A stretch of 64,000 nucleotides of DNA from Brachycybe producta (GCA_036925085.1 JAUPFP010000010.1:2845688-2909687), one strand, 5' to 3'; counted from the stretch's first letter, positions 59,201 through 62,465 are shown. The notes: generated by a model from the letters alone, not told the origin. Numbers and translations: made by a program.

Positions 59201-60735
59201 AGTGCTCCATAGACGTTTTTGCAAAATTTGGGAAAAAAAAATACAAATTGTTTTCAAAACTAGAATGGTAAAATATTAGAGCTTCATTGCAGATAAAAAA
59301 AGTGGTCGCTAACTATAAACGCGACATTCGAATCGGGGGGGGGGGGGACATAGACACATTTGAGATTAGGTCCTAGGAAGTGTTATCTAAATGCAGATTG
59401 TGACATTAGAAACTTAATTTGGTTGAAAGCTCGTTCGTTCGTTCGAGCCTTCAATGTGTGTCGTGATATACTGGCGTGCGGACGTGCATACTGCATATAT
59501 ACCAATGGTTCCCAAACTTTTTTTTTATTTAGCTCACTGCACAGTATTTCTTGTAAGAAGAAATCGTGGCACGCCAAGAACAACTCATGGCATACTAGTG
59601 TGCCCTATGGAAACCATTGGTTTAATGCATATGCTTGTACTTGTAATAAAAAGGTTTTCTTAATTATGCTTTTGTTTTTCTTCTCATACTTGTGGCACAC
59701 TAGTGTGCCACAACATATTCTTTGAAAACTACTGGTTTAGTACTTATGTGAAATAGAACGATTTTCTTAATTATGCTTTTTTCTTCTAATAAAGTTGTAA
59801 TTTAATTGAAAATATTAAATTCTGTTAACACATTCAATATACATGTAGTATCTATCCAAAATTGTGTGGCACACCTCGCAAAACTCACGGCACACCAGTG
59901 TGCCACAACAGACCCTCTGAAAACCACGGGTTTAGTGCTTACTTAGAATATGACGGTTTCCTTAATTATGCTTTTTTTTAATAAAGTTGTAATTTAATTG
60001 AAAATATTCAATTCTGTTAACACATTCAATACAGTATCTATCCACAATTTTGCGGCACACCTAGCAAAACGCACGGCTCACTAGTGTGCCACAACAGATC
60101 CTTTGAAAACTACGGGTTTAGTGCTTATTCGTAATAGAACGATTTTCTTAATTATGCTTTTTTTTCTTCTAATAAAGTTGTAATTTAATTGAAAATATTA
60201 AATTATGTTAACACATTTACTATTACATGTATCGAAAATTTTACGGCACACCTCGAAAAACTCACGGCACACCTATAGTGTGCCACAATGAACCCTTTGG
60301 AAACCACTGGTTTAGTGACACACCTAGGAAAACTCCCGGCACACTAGTGTGCCACGGCTCACCAATTGAGTATCACTGACATATATACACATGTACAAAC
60401 GAGTCAATACCTAGTCTGAGTTTTTTGACGCCAGAATGGCAAGCATGTTTCAAGAGTGAAAAAAGACGTCTCAAGACACTGACAGTTGAAGCAAGAGTAT
60501 TGTATAATCTACTGCAGTGAGAAATGGTCCTGTCACCGTTACTCGCAATAGTAGTAGAACCACCAAGATCAACAAAAGAGAAATGGGAAATGGATGATGC
60601 TGATGATGCGGAGGAGGAAGAAGAGGAAGAGGAGGAGGTGGATGAAGACGAAGACGATTTTAAAGCTGGTTGGGCATCATCGGAAAAGTAGTCACTCGCT
60701 CGTGTCCACGAACACCGCTGCAGTTCGTGCGTCAT
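5261..60735 (-). CDS. KCNIP: Kv channel-interacting protein (KChIP), complete seven-exon gene
   Basis: Seven exons joined by GT-AG introns give an open reading frame of 915 bp (304 residues plus stop). KChIPs are EF-hand calcium sensors that bind the cytoplasmic N-terminus of Kv4 potassium channels and tune their gating and surface expression. Visible in the protein: Ser-rich N-terminus (about residues 27-50), the NCS-family CPSG signature in degenerate EF1 (152-155), EF2 loop [12 protein letters not shown] (187-198, ending in D as in KChIPs), canonical EF3 loop [12 protein letters not shown] (223-234), canonical EF4 loop [12 protein letters not shown] (271-282), and a 15-residue C-terminal tail. 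Exon lengths after exon 1 are 125, 70, 71, 213, 63 and 48 coding bases. From memory, vertebrate KCNIP genes use 125, 70, 71, 108, 105 and 63, so the 213-bp exon equals 108+105 undivided. Family assignment is very secure; use of exon 1 is the least certain part. Confidence 0.93.
6183..6571. mobile_element. PIF/Harbinger-like MITE
   Basis: 389 bp, with ends GGGTGCATTCAGACTACTC and GAGTAGTGAGAACGCACCC, flanked by TTA on both sides (6180-6182 and 6572-6574). The 3-bp TTA duplication and G/C-rich termini match PIF/Harbinger elements. The open frames inside it are incidental. Confidence 0.72.
8204..8404. mobile_element. MITE family E (GATCACA-type ends), copy 1
   Basis: Ends are GCGACGATCACATTGG and CCAGTGTGATCGGCCGC. 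The interior carries CATTTAAAGCAAGATTCACT and TCTTGCGAGAAAAATAGCC. Other copies: 46675-46825, about 31650-31795, an interrupted one at 48363-50792, and partial inverted pieces at 8170-8200 and 8480-8570. Confidence 0.6.
8791..8940. mobile_element. Near-palindromic 150-bp MITE
   Basis: The left arm GGATGACATCTCTAGGTAAA...AATTGGGA pairs with the right arm TCCCAATT...TTTACCTAGAGATGTCATCC. The loop is about 35 bp. It abuts the minisatellite at 8938-8999. Confidence 0.55.
8938..8999. repeat. 18-bp minisatellite
   Basis: About 3.5 tandem copies of ACCTATACCTTCACCGCG, nearly identical, at the right edge of the palindromic element. Confidence 0.8.
9892..10197. mobile_element. hAT-like MITE family W, copy 1
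   Basis: Ends TAGGGCCCGGATTTTTATGC and GCATAAAAATCCGAGCCTTA form inverted repeats. The interior holds a second inverted repeat (GGTTAGAGGCTAG / CTAGCCTCTAACTAGCC). The related copy at 38653-38984 has 8-bp target duplications. Confidence 0.65.
11140..11202. repeat. 21-bp minisatellite in a GTCCTCC-rich element
   Basis: Three tandem copies of about 21 bp, core TCCACGAAGGCAAACAT. Flanking segments (11085-11135 and 11240-11300) are inverted relatives (ACGGTCCTCCATTCGGAAGA versus TCTTCCAAATGGAGGACTAT), so the minisatellite forms the centre of a foldback-like element. Confidence 0.65.
12208..12580. mobile_element. MITE carrying a nested Mutator-like MITE
   Basis: Outer inverted ends TGAGGCTTATTACACGGCAC and GTGCCTGTGTAATAAGCCTC, each about 27 bp. 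The Mutator-like MITE at 12268-12473 sits inside with its own 9-bp duplication, so the outer element is older. Confidence 0.6.
12268..12473. mobile_element. Mutator-like hairpin MITE, copy 1 (206 bp)
   Basis: Ends ACAGGCAATTAGAAATCGGG and CCCGATTTCTAATTGCCTGT. Arms of about 85-90 bp are almost complementary around a short centre containing GGGCGGAGCATGTGACGTCA. The flanking direct duplication TCCTAACGC (9 bp) is perfect. Long inverted repeats plus 9-bp duplications are characteristic of Mutator-like elements. Confidence 0.75.
13137..13342. mobile_element. Mutator-like hairpin MITE, copy 2 (206 bp)
   Basis: Same family and length as 12268-12473. The perfect 9-bp duplication GGTTAACAC flanks it (13128-13136 and 13343-13351). 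Confidence 0.75.
13690..13919 (-). mobile_element. Possible LTR fragment
   Basis: Read on the minus strand it begins TGTAAGAACC, contains TATATAAG, and is followed by TGGCACACAAGCGCCCG, which could be a tRNA primer-binding site. The following sequence to about 13540 is GC-rich. No partner LTR is visible. This is a fossil fragment at best. Confidence 0.28.
15315..15377 (-). CDS. KCNIP: KChIP exon 6 (EF4)
   Basis: The exon is 63 bp (21 codons) with acceptor tttttttag|AGACTA and donor TAAG|gtacat. It encodes [18 protein letters not shown] then LSK. It is almost superimposable on the vertebrate exon encoding [18 protein letters not shown]. All calcium-coordinating positions of EF4 are present. 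Confidence 0.96.
15378..16315 (-). other. Intron 5 of KChIP gene (0.94 kb)
   Basis: Contains the GATTCGAA-rich MITE at 15465-15923. The rest (15924-16315) is AT-rich and has a TTCTAGTTTCTAAAACACAT motif near 16150-16170 that recurs at 31208 and 62675 as an end of another small repeat family. Confidence 0.7.
15465..15923. mobile_element. MITE built of GATTCG-type motifs
   Basis: Left end TGGGACATTCGAATCCGCGA and right end GGATTCGTCCCA are inverted. Both arms are dense in GAATC/GATTC words. Target duplication not resolved. Confidence 0.5.
16316..16528 (-). CDS. KCNIP: KChIP exon 5 (end of EF2, EF3)
   Basis: The exon is 213 bp with acceptor ttcttag|GATTTT and donor TGAG|gtgaga. It encodes residues 198-268: [20 protein letters not shown], then the canonical EF3 loop, then [14 protein letters not shown], and ends HVERVFE. 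In vertebrates, as I recall, this segment is split into exons of 108 and 105 bp after the EF3 region; here it is continuous. Confidence 0.96.
17565..18252 (-). repeat. 3' LTR of the 9.5-kb element
   Basis: Read on the minus strand it runs from TGTAACACCC to AAAGCTCACA. It holds a near-perfect 41-bp palindrome just upstream of TATAAAAGG. It differs from the partner LTR only in the length of a short dinucleotide run. Confidence 0.92.
18657..20834 (-). CDS. Second ORF of the LTR element, 725 residues, unknown function
   Basis: I do not recognise this protein. Visible parts: an acidic/serine N-terminus (about 14-25, SSSEDETES), a basic stretch, a helical charged segment (about 164-225), a long Pro/Ser/Thr-rich and basic low-complexity region (about 235-445), a short helical segment (446-475), and a C-terminal part of about 165 residues (560-725) with normal composition that looks globular. 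No catalytic motif of protease, reverse transcriptase, RNase H, integrase or methyltransferase is evident, and no signal peptide or membrane segment. The ORF is clearly more GC-rich than the surrounding intron. It follows the Gag-like ORF by about 1.4 kb, in the same direction. It could be a structural or nucleic-acid-binding accessory protein; that is speculation. Confidence 0.7.
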   Translation of the reverse strand: MPGRGSWRGGRMMSASSSEDETESGTAGTAEPLSQSTCQLQKAGAASAPTTRRESPNIIDRRRTSSEPENFHRRGEKRLKASFKRPANVGREGKPAAPSSIVPFDVTTSKHYWEEREDRIDINLMAWGVNQAFRDSIAPGQPIPGGAEARGKRGGGGSVPSPLEDLHLELQREAALRRAARDKKEGEDNLAYLRAVCARLVELGLPCTAQLPKEELLRIEARLQETARVTSSATSSSPSSDSPATLTTGLSTSPSPPITPPEPFQHCSPVPSITPPPPPHTPLPSPPTSRCATPPRSEAATPTPTPKLPSIVVVPQPVRVQVPTGARPKEPQQSYRGHHSSRDSLQRPQPRRSSPRGSHLSPRRRPDGRSQQEQRGSSGRGPPPRNNFDPRVRQDLQDHRVQLDRDHRYETRGPPTWVPHRSPPPPPPGRPSGQPTPIPLMPPPSAERAAFLKKQKAITNLLQDVMRQGGDPMEALGRAPGSAKPLEALSRKSASKRLRQRARDMAWSALRHARPITGASVSLEPAAPTPARPAAPPTVPHAGATLGRLPLDHPFRAATSGERLLNNRWVTWQREVHSANTLYIGHFSLEEGFPRLDLPPRERYVVGLSRLTSVLITIVFPRRRIVETTSFAGDAIDEATEALLGAFVNSVFRLPAGQTFRTSRHYIPEPDPRYRIAVLWDAAWATLYNKRSSRKIIGDRDIFNIFHRDLPDDQGQWLSAASSYR
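20835..22258 (-). other. Inter-ORF spacer of the LTR element
   Basis: No long ORF. It contains several short perfect inverted repeats, such as AGGGGCCGGCCC-type near 21193-21208, TTCACACCGAGGTGTGAA near 21391, CAGCAAGG...CCTTGCTG near 21470 and CTTCAATT...AATTGAAG near 21572. Oligo-G and U-rich stretches are frequent. Confidence 0.5.
22259..24010 (-). CDS. Gag-like ORF of the LTR element, 583 residues
   Basis: Retrotransposon Gag: forms the particle and binds the element RNA. About residues 225-380 match the Gypsy-type Retrotrans_gag capsid pattern ([44 protein letters not shown]). A single CCHC zinc knuckle, [14 protein letters not shown] (C-x2-C-x4-H-x4-C), lies at about 459-472, preceded by a basic, Ser/Gln-rich linker. 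The N-terminal 200 residues are Arg/Pro/His-rich and disordered-looking. The C-terminus after the knuckle is acidic. The ORF is open throughout. No protease motif follows in frame. Confidence 0.85.
   Translation of the reverse strand: MATSHDNTGSLSDHQGSHEDLLEVPVTTDVTPPPRPTGAEFDHLSQQVAALSTRMSQFIDDRFTPNRPTTPRRTTRTHRLRDDDSDASSAPYVGYRERHDRYERHYTPHTRHLPRNPDWQQQGQSDDPRHRDERAEIPITTRADSPHSLVRVARSGRRSTPPEQQPHQGATQGTSVYAPRFPPQGVGLMPAGMSNVQDGIYRPTPREPSVEEFNKKYSGRHPADSIQKFNGLTGFRPFLEEFEEVAHLYGWKDHHKEEYITGCFTGAARTWLSKLRYELQDIPWPALRVQMVDTFGKPNELAILEKKYTEMLQKEGESTQAFIWEFMVLGDRVYPQLDDQLRISQLRRALHPTIQNAAHHASTTSFKDFANAVLNMEVVLLSLDKWPTEPKPAADSQSGKGASKTDQEPAAAASPKDKPHRSRHDKKPSQTAATNSNRHSAADPQPETTRTFDKSKSTCYNCGKLGHFVRECRQPKKKVAIKQFGEPVTDYDIKGEVPETDIITEDGIEFALIRVAGQIRRIPLPAADSAAGAPTPDKPDSDSSDDSEDIPIKVLDRAPAHKWTSGEPIKWPPTLSRNQTRRK
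24011..26352 (-). other. Long leader of the LTR element
   Basis: About 2.3 kb between the 5' LTR and the Gag-like ORF, without a convincing ORF. It holds a 60-bp tandem repeat (26007-26240) and many short hairpin-forming inverted repeats (see findings). The primer-binding-site-like TGGTGGAGGTGCGGGG (minus strand, 26350-26335) lies two bases from the LTR edge; I could not assign the tRNA. Confidence 0.55.
26007..26240 (-). repeat. About 60-bp tandem repeat in the leader
   Basis: Four copies share GCGGTTG(G/A)CTTTGACG, ATCGAGGG(C/T)CTCCATAC and a variable 15-20-bp linker. Copies alternate between two subtypes (GTGATCGAGG and CTATCGAGG), suggesting duplication of a two-unit block. Confidence 0.8.
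26353..27042 (-). repeat. 5' LTR of the 9.5-kb element
   Basis: TG...CA ends on the minus strand, with TATAAAAGG downstream of the 41-bp palindrome. Nearly identical to 17565-18252. Confidence 0.92.
27176..27609. mobile_element. PIF/Harbinger-like MITE (434 bp)
   Basis: Ends AGCCAAGTACACACCAGAAA and TCCTCGTGTGTACTTAGCT form inverted repeats extending into CTTTG(T/C)TTGC. TTA flanks on both sides (27173-27175 and 27610-27612). Inserted at the edge of the piggyBac-like MITE. Confidence 0.7.
27962..28032 (-). CDS. KCNIP: KChIP exon 4 (EF2)
   Basis: The exon is 71 bp with acceptor tttaag|ATTCC and donor TGAG|gtaata. It completes the split Asp codon and encodes [19 protein letters not shown] then LSFE. 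The family pattern is STYAHYLFNAFD. Its last residues start the EF2 loop, which is completed by the Asp that opens the next exon. The young LTR element lies in the following intron. Confidence 0.95.
28586..29132 (-). mobile_element. Non-autonomous Helitron, copy 1
   Basis: On the minus strand: 5' end TCCCAGGTCTGTG, and a 3' end with hairpin CCCGTCATTTATGACGGG followed by TTACCCCACTAG and then host T. TC...CTAG ends, a subterminal 3' hairpin and insertion between A and T are Helitron hallmarks. 28626-28767 resembles a shortened Mutator-like MITE (AGAGGCAATTG ... CAATTGCCTGT). No Rep/helicase ORF. Confidence 0.7.
29148..30150 (-). mobile_element. Non-autonomous Helitron, copy 2, with internal insertion
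   Basis: Same ends and hairpin as copy 1, starting 16 bp away in the same orientation. A segment at about 29394-30085, bounded by TTGTGGT and ACCACAA, interrupts sequence that is continuous in copy 1. That insert contains a 30-bp direct duplication (about 29635-29705, CGTTCACCACTACAG) and no convincing ORF. Confidence 0.68.
30588..30790 (+). mobile_element. tRNA-derived SINE
   Basis: The head GCCCCAGTGGTTGTGCGGTA resembles a tRNA A box, and GGATTCGAATCCCG about 50 bp later is a strong B box. The body continues with TGACGTCAGGCAGAGAAGCC and GGCCGAATGGCCC and ends in a CATCAT/CTCATCATT-rich tail. The tRNA-like part does not fold as a full cloverleaf by eye, so it is not a tRNA gene. Confidence 0.68.
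31035..31125. repeat. Near-perfect palindrome
   Basis: CACAATACAAAACATTCTAA and TAAGTCTATGGAC are mirrored by GTCCATAGACTTA and TTAGAATGTTTTGCATTGTG around an AAAAAAT loop. Likely the centre of a foldback MITE. Confidence 0.65.
33649..34333 (+). mobile_element. Solo LTR, family A (685 bp)
   Basis: TGTAACACCC...AAAGCTCACA ends with 4-bp duplication ATAG (33645-33648 and 34334-34337). It carries the palindrome plus TATA-like ATATAAAAGG. More diverged than the LTRs of the full element, so older. It sits in a repeat whose parts continue on both sides (about 32905-33648 and 34338-34380). Confidence 0.85.
34708..35383 (-). mobile_element. Solo LTR, family A (676 bp)
   Basis: Opposite orientation to 33649-34333. 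4-bp duplication AGAC on the plus strand (34704-34707 and 35384-35387). Confidence 0.85.
36236..36305 (-). CDS. KCNIP: KChIP exon 3 (CPSG, EF1)
   Basis: The exon is 70 bp with acceptor ttcaag|GAGTG and donor GGTG|gtgagt. It encodes [16 protein letters not shown] then AQFFPQG (residues 151-173) plus the first base of an Asp codon. The CPSG motif in place of a calcium-binding loop is the hallmark of inactive EF1 in the neuronal calcium sensor superfamily. Confidence 0.95.
36590..37806 (+). mobile_element. 5'-truncated CR1/Jockey-type LINE (3' end of reverse transcriptase ORF)
   Basis: Frames give [48 protein letters not shown] and [19 protein letters not shown], the conserved C-terminal region of CR1/Jockey-clade reverse transcriptase ORFs. 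It ends in a TTGAATTGAATTGAATTC tail, a 3' microsatellite typical of such LINEs. A mariner fragment interrupts it at 36820-37385. Removing that fragment and one TA leaves the LINE frame continuous (KGKY then MYSESVTL). Frame changes upstream show it is dead. Confidence 0.75.
36820..37385 (-). mobile_element. Mariner-like element, internally deleted (566 bp)
   Basis: Inverted ends of about 27 bp (CGGGGTCCAGCAGTAGGTAT and GTACCTATTGCCGGACCCTG), with TA duplications at 36818-36819 and 37386-37387. The minus-strand frame 37324-36938 encodes the C-terminal part of a mariner transposase: [20 protein letters not shown], then a [13 protein letters not shown] helix and [16 protein letters not shown]. 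The N-terminal DNA-binding part and first catalytic Asp are absent, so it is non-autonomous. Confidence 0.82.
37819..37961. mobile_element. 143-bp palindromic MITE
   Basis: Arms GGCCTTGTTACCACGGGGGT and CCCCCAGTGGAAACAAGGC, continuing through AAAATTTGAACTTTTTGAA and its complement. TA on both sides. Inserted next to the LINE tail. Confidence 0.65.
38653..38984. mobile_element. hAT-like MITE family W, copy 2
   Basis: Ends TAGGGCTCGGATTTTTATGC and ACATCCGAGCCCTA. 8-bp flanks TTTATGAC and TTTATGAT differ at one position. TAGGG ends and 8-bp duplications fit hAT. Confidence 0.7.
39507..39631 (-). CDS. KCNIP: KChIP exon 2 (start of conserved core)
   Basis: The exon is 125 bp with acceptor tttttag|ATCATG and donor GCAG|gtaaca. 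It encodes residues 109-150, including [14 protein letters not shown] and [18 protein letters not shown]. These correspond to the vertebrate stretch with the pattern HRPEGLEQL followed by FTKKELQxLYRGFKN, the helix that enters EF1. Length and phase are as I recall for the vertebrate exon. Confidence 0.95.
39944..40637 (+). mobile_element. Solo LTR, family A (694 bp)
   Basis: TGTAACACCC...AAGCTCACA with 4-bp duplication TGGC (39940-39943 and 40638-40641). Palindrome and TATAAAAGG are present. It lies about 310 bp upstream of KChIP exon 2, in antisense. Confidence 0.85.
41722..41917. mobile_element. 196-bp MITE
   Basis: Inverted arms of about 65 bp: GTTACTGTCAATCTGCGGAA ... CCAATCTGC and its complement, ending GCAGATTGACAGTAAC. 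Confidence 0.62.
43065..43107. repeat. Palindrome with telomere-like arms
   Basis: AACCTCTTTTAACCC and GGGTTAAAAGAGGTT are perfect complements around TAATAAGGCATTA. The inner halves read TTAACCCTAA and TTAGGGTTAA. Confidence 0.7.
43243..43581. mobile_element. hAT-like MITE
   Basis: Ends CAAGCATGTCAAACTCAAAG and GAGTTTGACATGCTTG, with inner GGGCCA / TGGGCC, the common hAT end style (GTCAAACTC). 8-bp flanks ATGTAGAT and ATGCAGAA match at six or fewer positions. Confidence 0.55.
45095..45864. mobile_element. CAGC-rich element Q, copy 1 (direct internal duplication)
   Basis: Outer ends GGTGCAGTGACACTAGGCTG and AACCTAGTGTGACTGCGCC. Inside, a unit of about 345 bp (45155-45480 and 45500-45830) is repeated in direct orientation with a few per cent divergence. 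Units contain TTTGGGTTCACACTTGT and AGTGGAGTTTCAACTACCAC. Confidence 0.7.
46242..46671 (+). mobile_element. Possible solo LTR, family C (430 bp)
   Basis: TGTATCAGG...GTGTTACA flanked by AAAG on both sides (46238-46241 and 46672-46675). Strand is a guess. It overlaps a small open frame (46110-46427) that I do not consider a gene. Confidence 0.42.
46675..46825. mobile_element. MITE family E, copy 2
   Basis: Starts GCAGACATCACATTAGGAAT and shares TATTTAAAGCAAGATTCACT with copy 1. The right part is decayed (TTGCCAGCATGATTT). Confidence 0.5.
48389..48800. mobile_element. piggyBac-like MITE (family P), copy 2 (412 bp)
   Basis: Starts GCCACTTTTTCACGGCGATA after TTAA (48385-48388) and ends ATCGTGAAAATGGAGC before TTGA. 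The empty site is seen in MITE E copy 1, where the same place reads CATTTAAAGC with one TTAA, confirming a TTAA duplication. Confidence 0.75.
48878..49518. mobile_element. Harbinger-like MITE (641 bp)
   Basis: Ends TGCCTAGTTCTCACAACCTT and AAGGTTGTGAGAACTAGGCA, about 45-bp inverted repeats with inner CTGTAGCTCAGGCTAA. TTA duplications at 48875-48877 and 49519-49521. Confidence 0.72.
49522..49887. mobile_element. Second Harbinger-like MITE abutting the first (366 bp)
   Basis: Ends GGGTAGGTTTATACTCC and GGAGTATCAACCAAGCC. TTA at 49519-49521 (shared with the neighbour) and 49888-49890. Interior rich in GCAAGCTT-type motifs. Confidence 0.68.
49961..50723. mobile_element. Solo LTR, family B (763 bp)
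   Basis: TGTGGCAACC...GGATGTTACA with 4-bp duplication ATTC (49957-49960 and 50724-50727). Unrelated in sequence to family A. The GC-rich 3' third contains frames that I regard as incidental. Confidence 0.62.
50948..51349. mobile_element. piggyBac-like MITE (family P), copy 3, inverted and end-truncated
   Basis: Right end CGTGAAAACGAGGC followed by TTAA (51350-51353). The left end lacks about 11 bp of the consensus. Orientation is opposite to copy 2. Confidence 0.65.
51600..51998. mobile_element. Harbinger-like MITE with TCGCGA-rich ends (399 bp)
   Basis: Ends AGGCGGTTGTAGACATTGCG and CGCAATGTCTACAACCGCCT, with arms rich in CTCGCGA. TTA duplications at 51597-51599 and 51999-52001. Markedly richer in CpG than its surroundings, suggesting recent arrival. 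Confidence 0.75.
53211..53279. repeat. (GT)n microsatellite
   Basis: An uninterrupted GT run of about 69 bp, with a short CA run 30 bp downstream (53309-53324), so the two can pair. Confidence 0.95.
53619..53656. repeat. Poly-G tract
   Basis: About 38 bases, almost all G. Possible G-quadruplex or assembly-sensitive site. Confidence 0.9.
53758..53962. mobile_element. Mutator-like hairpin MITE, copy 3 (205 bp)
   Basis: Same family as 12268-12473. 9-bp flanks CAATTCTCA and CAATTCACA differ at one base. Confidence 0.75.
54550..55235 (-). mobile_element. Solo LTR, family A (686 bp)
   Basis: 4-bp duplication CAAC on the plus strand (54546-54549 and 55236-55239). It interrupts the same unnamed repeat (TTCAACTCAATACAAC ... 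CGAGAGCCACGTGG) that surrounds 33649-34333. Confidence 0.85.
55570..56271 (+). mobile_element. Solo LTR, family A (702 bp)
   Basis: 4-bp duplication CAAA (55566-55569 and 56272-56275). Palindrome and TATAAAAGG present. Confidence 0.86.
57430..57857 (+). mobile_element. LTR fragment, family A
   Basis: Starts TGTAACACC and keeps the palindrome with TATAAAAGG, but the family sequence stops near 57857. No right-hand duplication found. Confidence 0.65.
58376..58581. mobile_element. Mutator-like hairpin MITE, copy 4 (206 bp)
   Basis: Same family. 9-bp flanks CACAAACTG and CACAAACTC differ at one base. Confidence 0.75.
59502..60379. mobile_element. hAT-like element with internal tandem repeats (878 bp)
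   Basis: Left end CCAATGGTTCCCAAACTTTT, right end complementary to CAGTGATACTCAATTGGTGA, with perfect 8-bp duplication CATATATA (59494-59501 and 60380-60387). Inside, a unit of about 180-200 bp (GTGTGCCACAACA ... GGTTTAGT ... TAATTGAAAATATT) is repeated three to four times. No transposase ORF. Its edge is 31 bp from the KChIP exon 1 donor. Confidence 0.72.
60411..60735 (-). CDS. KCNIP: KChIP exon 1 (first coding exon, Ser-rich N-terminus)
   Basis: This exon encodes 108 residues plus one base. The ATG is at 60735-60733 and is the first in-frame ATG after an in-frame TAG about 45 bp upstream. The donor reads CTAG|gtattg. The leftover G joins the AT that opens the 125-bp exon to make an Asp codon, so the phase fits exactly. 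The protein begins [10 protein letters not shown], runs through an almost uninterrupted Ser tract encoded by TCN/AGC triplets, and ends in a basic amphipathic stretch with [12 protein letters not shown]. Some vertebrate KChIP isoforms carry a similar basic/cysteine stretch (RFLKLLPCC) just before the conserved core; that likeness is my inference. KChIP N-termini are normally variable and come from alternative first exons, so other first exons may exist in the 20.8-kb intron 1. Confidence 0.68.
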
Positions 60736-61482
60736 TTTTTTTTTAGAAATAAAAACAGCACACGGGAGAGAGAGGATCTACATGAAAGTTCCAATTAATT
60801 CCGTTTCACCTCCTTATATAATAATTTATATAGATGACGATGATGATGATGAAGAAGATGTGGATGATGATCCGAGTTTCTATGGAAACGGGACAGTTTA
60901 TATAGGAGAAGATCACGTAATTTTATATCGCACTGTACAAAACAACCGACCAATACGTCTGGAAATATTTAATAACAATAATCTCTCTCCTCAAAAAAAT
61001 GTTTGCCGCTCTATTAGGTTTCAAGAAGACGAAGAAGAAAGAAAAAAACGTCTCCGAATTTCCATTTTCATATCTTCAAAACGGAACAGCTAGCACACAA
61101 ATTTAATGAAGTGAATTATATATACCATGTGTGGTGCCTAAAAAAAAGTACCTCTTTCTTGTTTGCGAGCTTATTATATTTATTATTATCGGAAGTTACG
61201 AACTTTCTAATTTGAATCATCTGTTAATCAACCTGTTAAATCAAGTTCCTTAAGGTGGTTGAATATATGCAATATATATATATTTATCTTGCTTTTGTTC
61301 TTCTGCAAGGCACCACAAACACACACTGCAGTGGCTAATGCTATTGCTTCATAGAAGTTTTTGTAAAATTTGGACGCAAAAAAGTCAAGCCGTAGGAAAT
61401 ACAGTTTTTCGAACCGTGTTATTCCATTAAGGAATGCTTTACCAATCAGTATTGTCTTCGCTGACTAGTTTACAGTTGTAAT

Positions 61483-62243
61483 GGCGCATTCACACTAAGC
61501 TGGTTCATCAGCTGCAGCTTGCTGATTGTAGCCTGCTAGCAGCATAGACTGAACTGCTACCAGCAGCTGCTTTCTCCAGCAGGCTAGTGATTTTAACAGT
61601 GGCCGGTGAAGTTGAACATGTCCAACTTTGGCAGCTACCAGCTGGTCATGTGACTTCCTTCCTGCTGCTACCAGTGTGCCACCAGCTAGTGTTAAACCCT
61701 TTGTCACTAGTAGTGGCACTAGTGGGTAGTTGAAACTCCACAGCTTGCGTTGGTTGGTTGTTAGATTTTGTGTTTTTTGCAAGATGGTGATTGGATGACT
61801 TGCGCTGCTAATACCAGCAGTGACTAGACAAGTGTGAACCCAAAGCAGCTGCTGCTAATAGCCAGCAGCAACAGCAAGCAGCAGCTGCTTTGGGTTCACA
61901 CTTGTCCAGTCACTGCTGGTATTAGCAGTGCAAGTCATCCAATCACCGTCTTGCAAAAACACAAACTCTAACAACAACCAACCCAAGCAGTGGAGTTTCA
62001 ACGACCCACTAGTGCCACTAATAGCAACAAAAAGTTCACACTAGATGGCAGCAGCAGGAAGGGAGTCACATGACCAGCTGGTAGCTGCTAAAGTTGGACA
62101 TGTCCAACTTCACCAGCCGCTGTTAAAATTACTAGCCCGCTGGTGAAAGTAGCTGCTGGTAGCAGCTCAGACTATGCTGCTAGCTGGCTACAACCAGCCA
62201 GCAGCAACCAGCAGCTTGTAAACCAGCCTAGTATGACTGCCGC
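61483..62243. mobile_element. CAGC-rich element Q, copy 2 (inverted internal units)
   Basis: Ends GGCGCATTCACACTAAGC and CTAGTATGACTGCCGC. The same unit of about 345 bp as in copy 1 occurs twice, but in opposite orientation (61500-61850 and 61865-62215), making a near-complete hairpin. Confidence 0.7.
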
Positions 62244-62465
62244 ATTAGGAATAAGATTTATAATTTAAACTTATCTAACTACTCACAAGCCAATGTATTT
62301 TATTAATGTATTGTGTTTTCAATTATTACTTTCTTTGTATTGTATTTAACTCAATACAGTAGGTCTCTTTTTATATTGACAAATTGATTCATAAGTTGTA
62401 ATTTTTTTACCTTTGATGCAATAAATTTATTATCATTATTATTAAGATTAATGAAAAAATTCAAA

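Larger units (their letters stand above)
39632..60410 (-). other. Intron 1 of KChIP gene (20.8 kb)
   Basis: Longest intron. It contains solo LTRs, MITEs, CAGC-rich elements and simple repeats listed separately. Long stretches without anything recognisable: 40640-41720, 41920-43060, 43600-45090, 46830-48360, 52002-53200, 56275-57429 and 58600-59500. 42312-42338 (ACAGGGTGAGATACAAAAGT) resembles a lone mariner end. Alternative KChIP first exons could lie here unseen. Confidence 0.7.

Noticed and set aside
60782-61093. 103-codon plus-strand ORF with an acidic run
   Set aside because: It lies opposite the expected KChIP 5' UTR, owes its length to GAT/GAA repeats, and shows no family motif.
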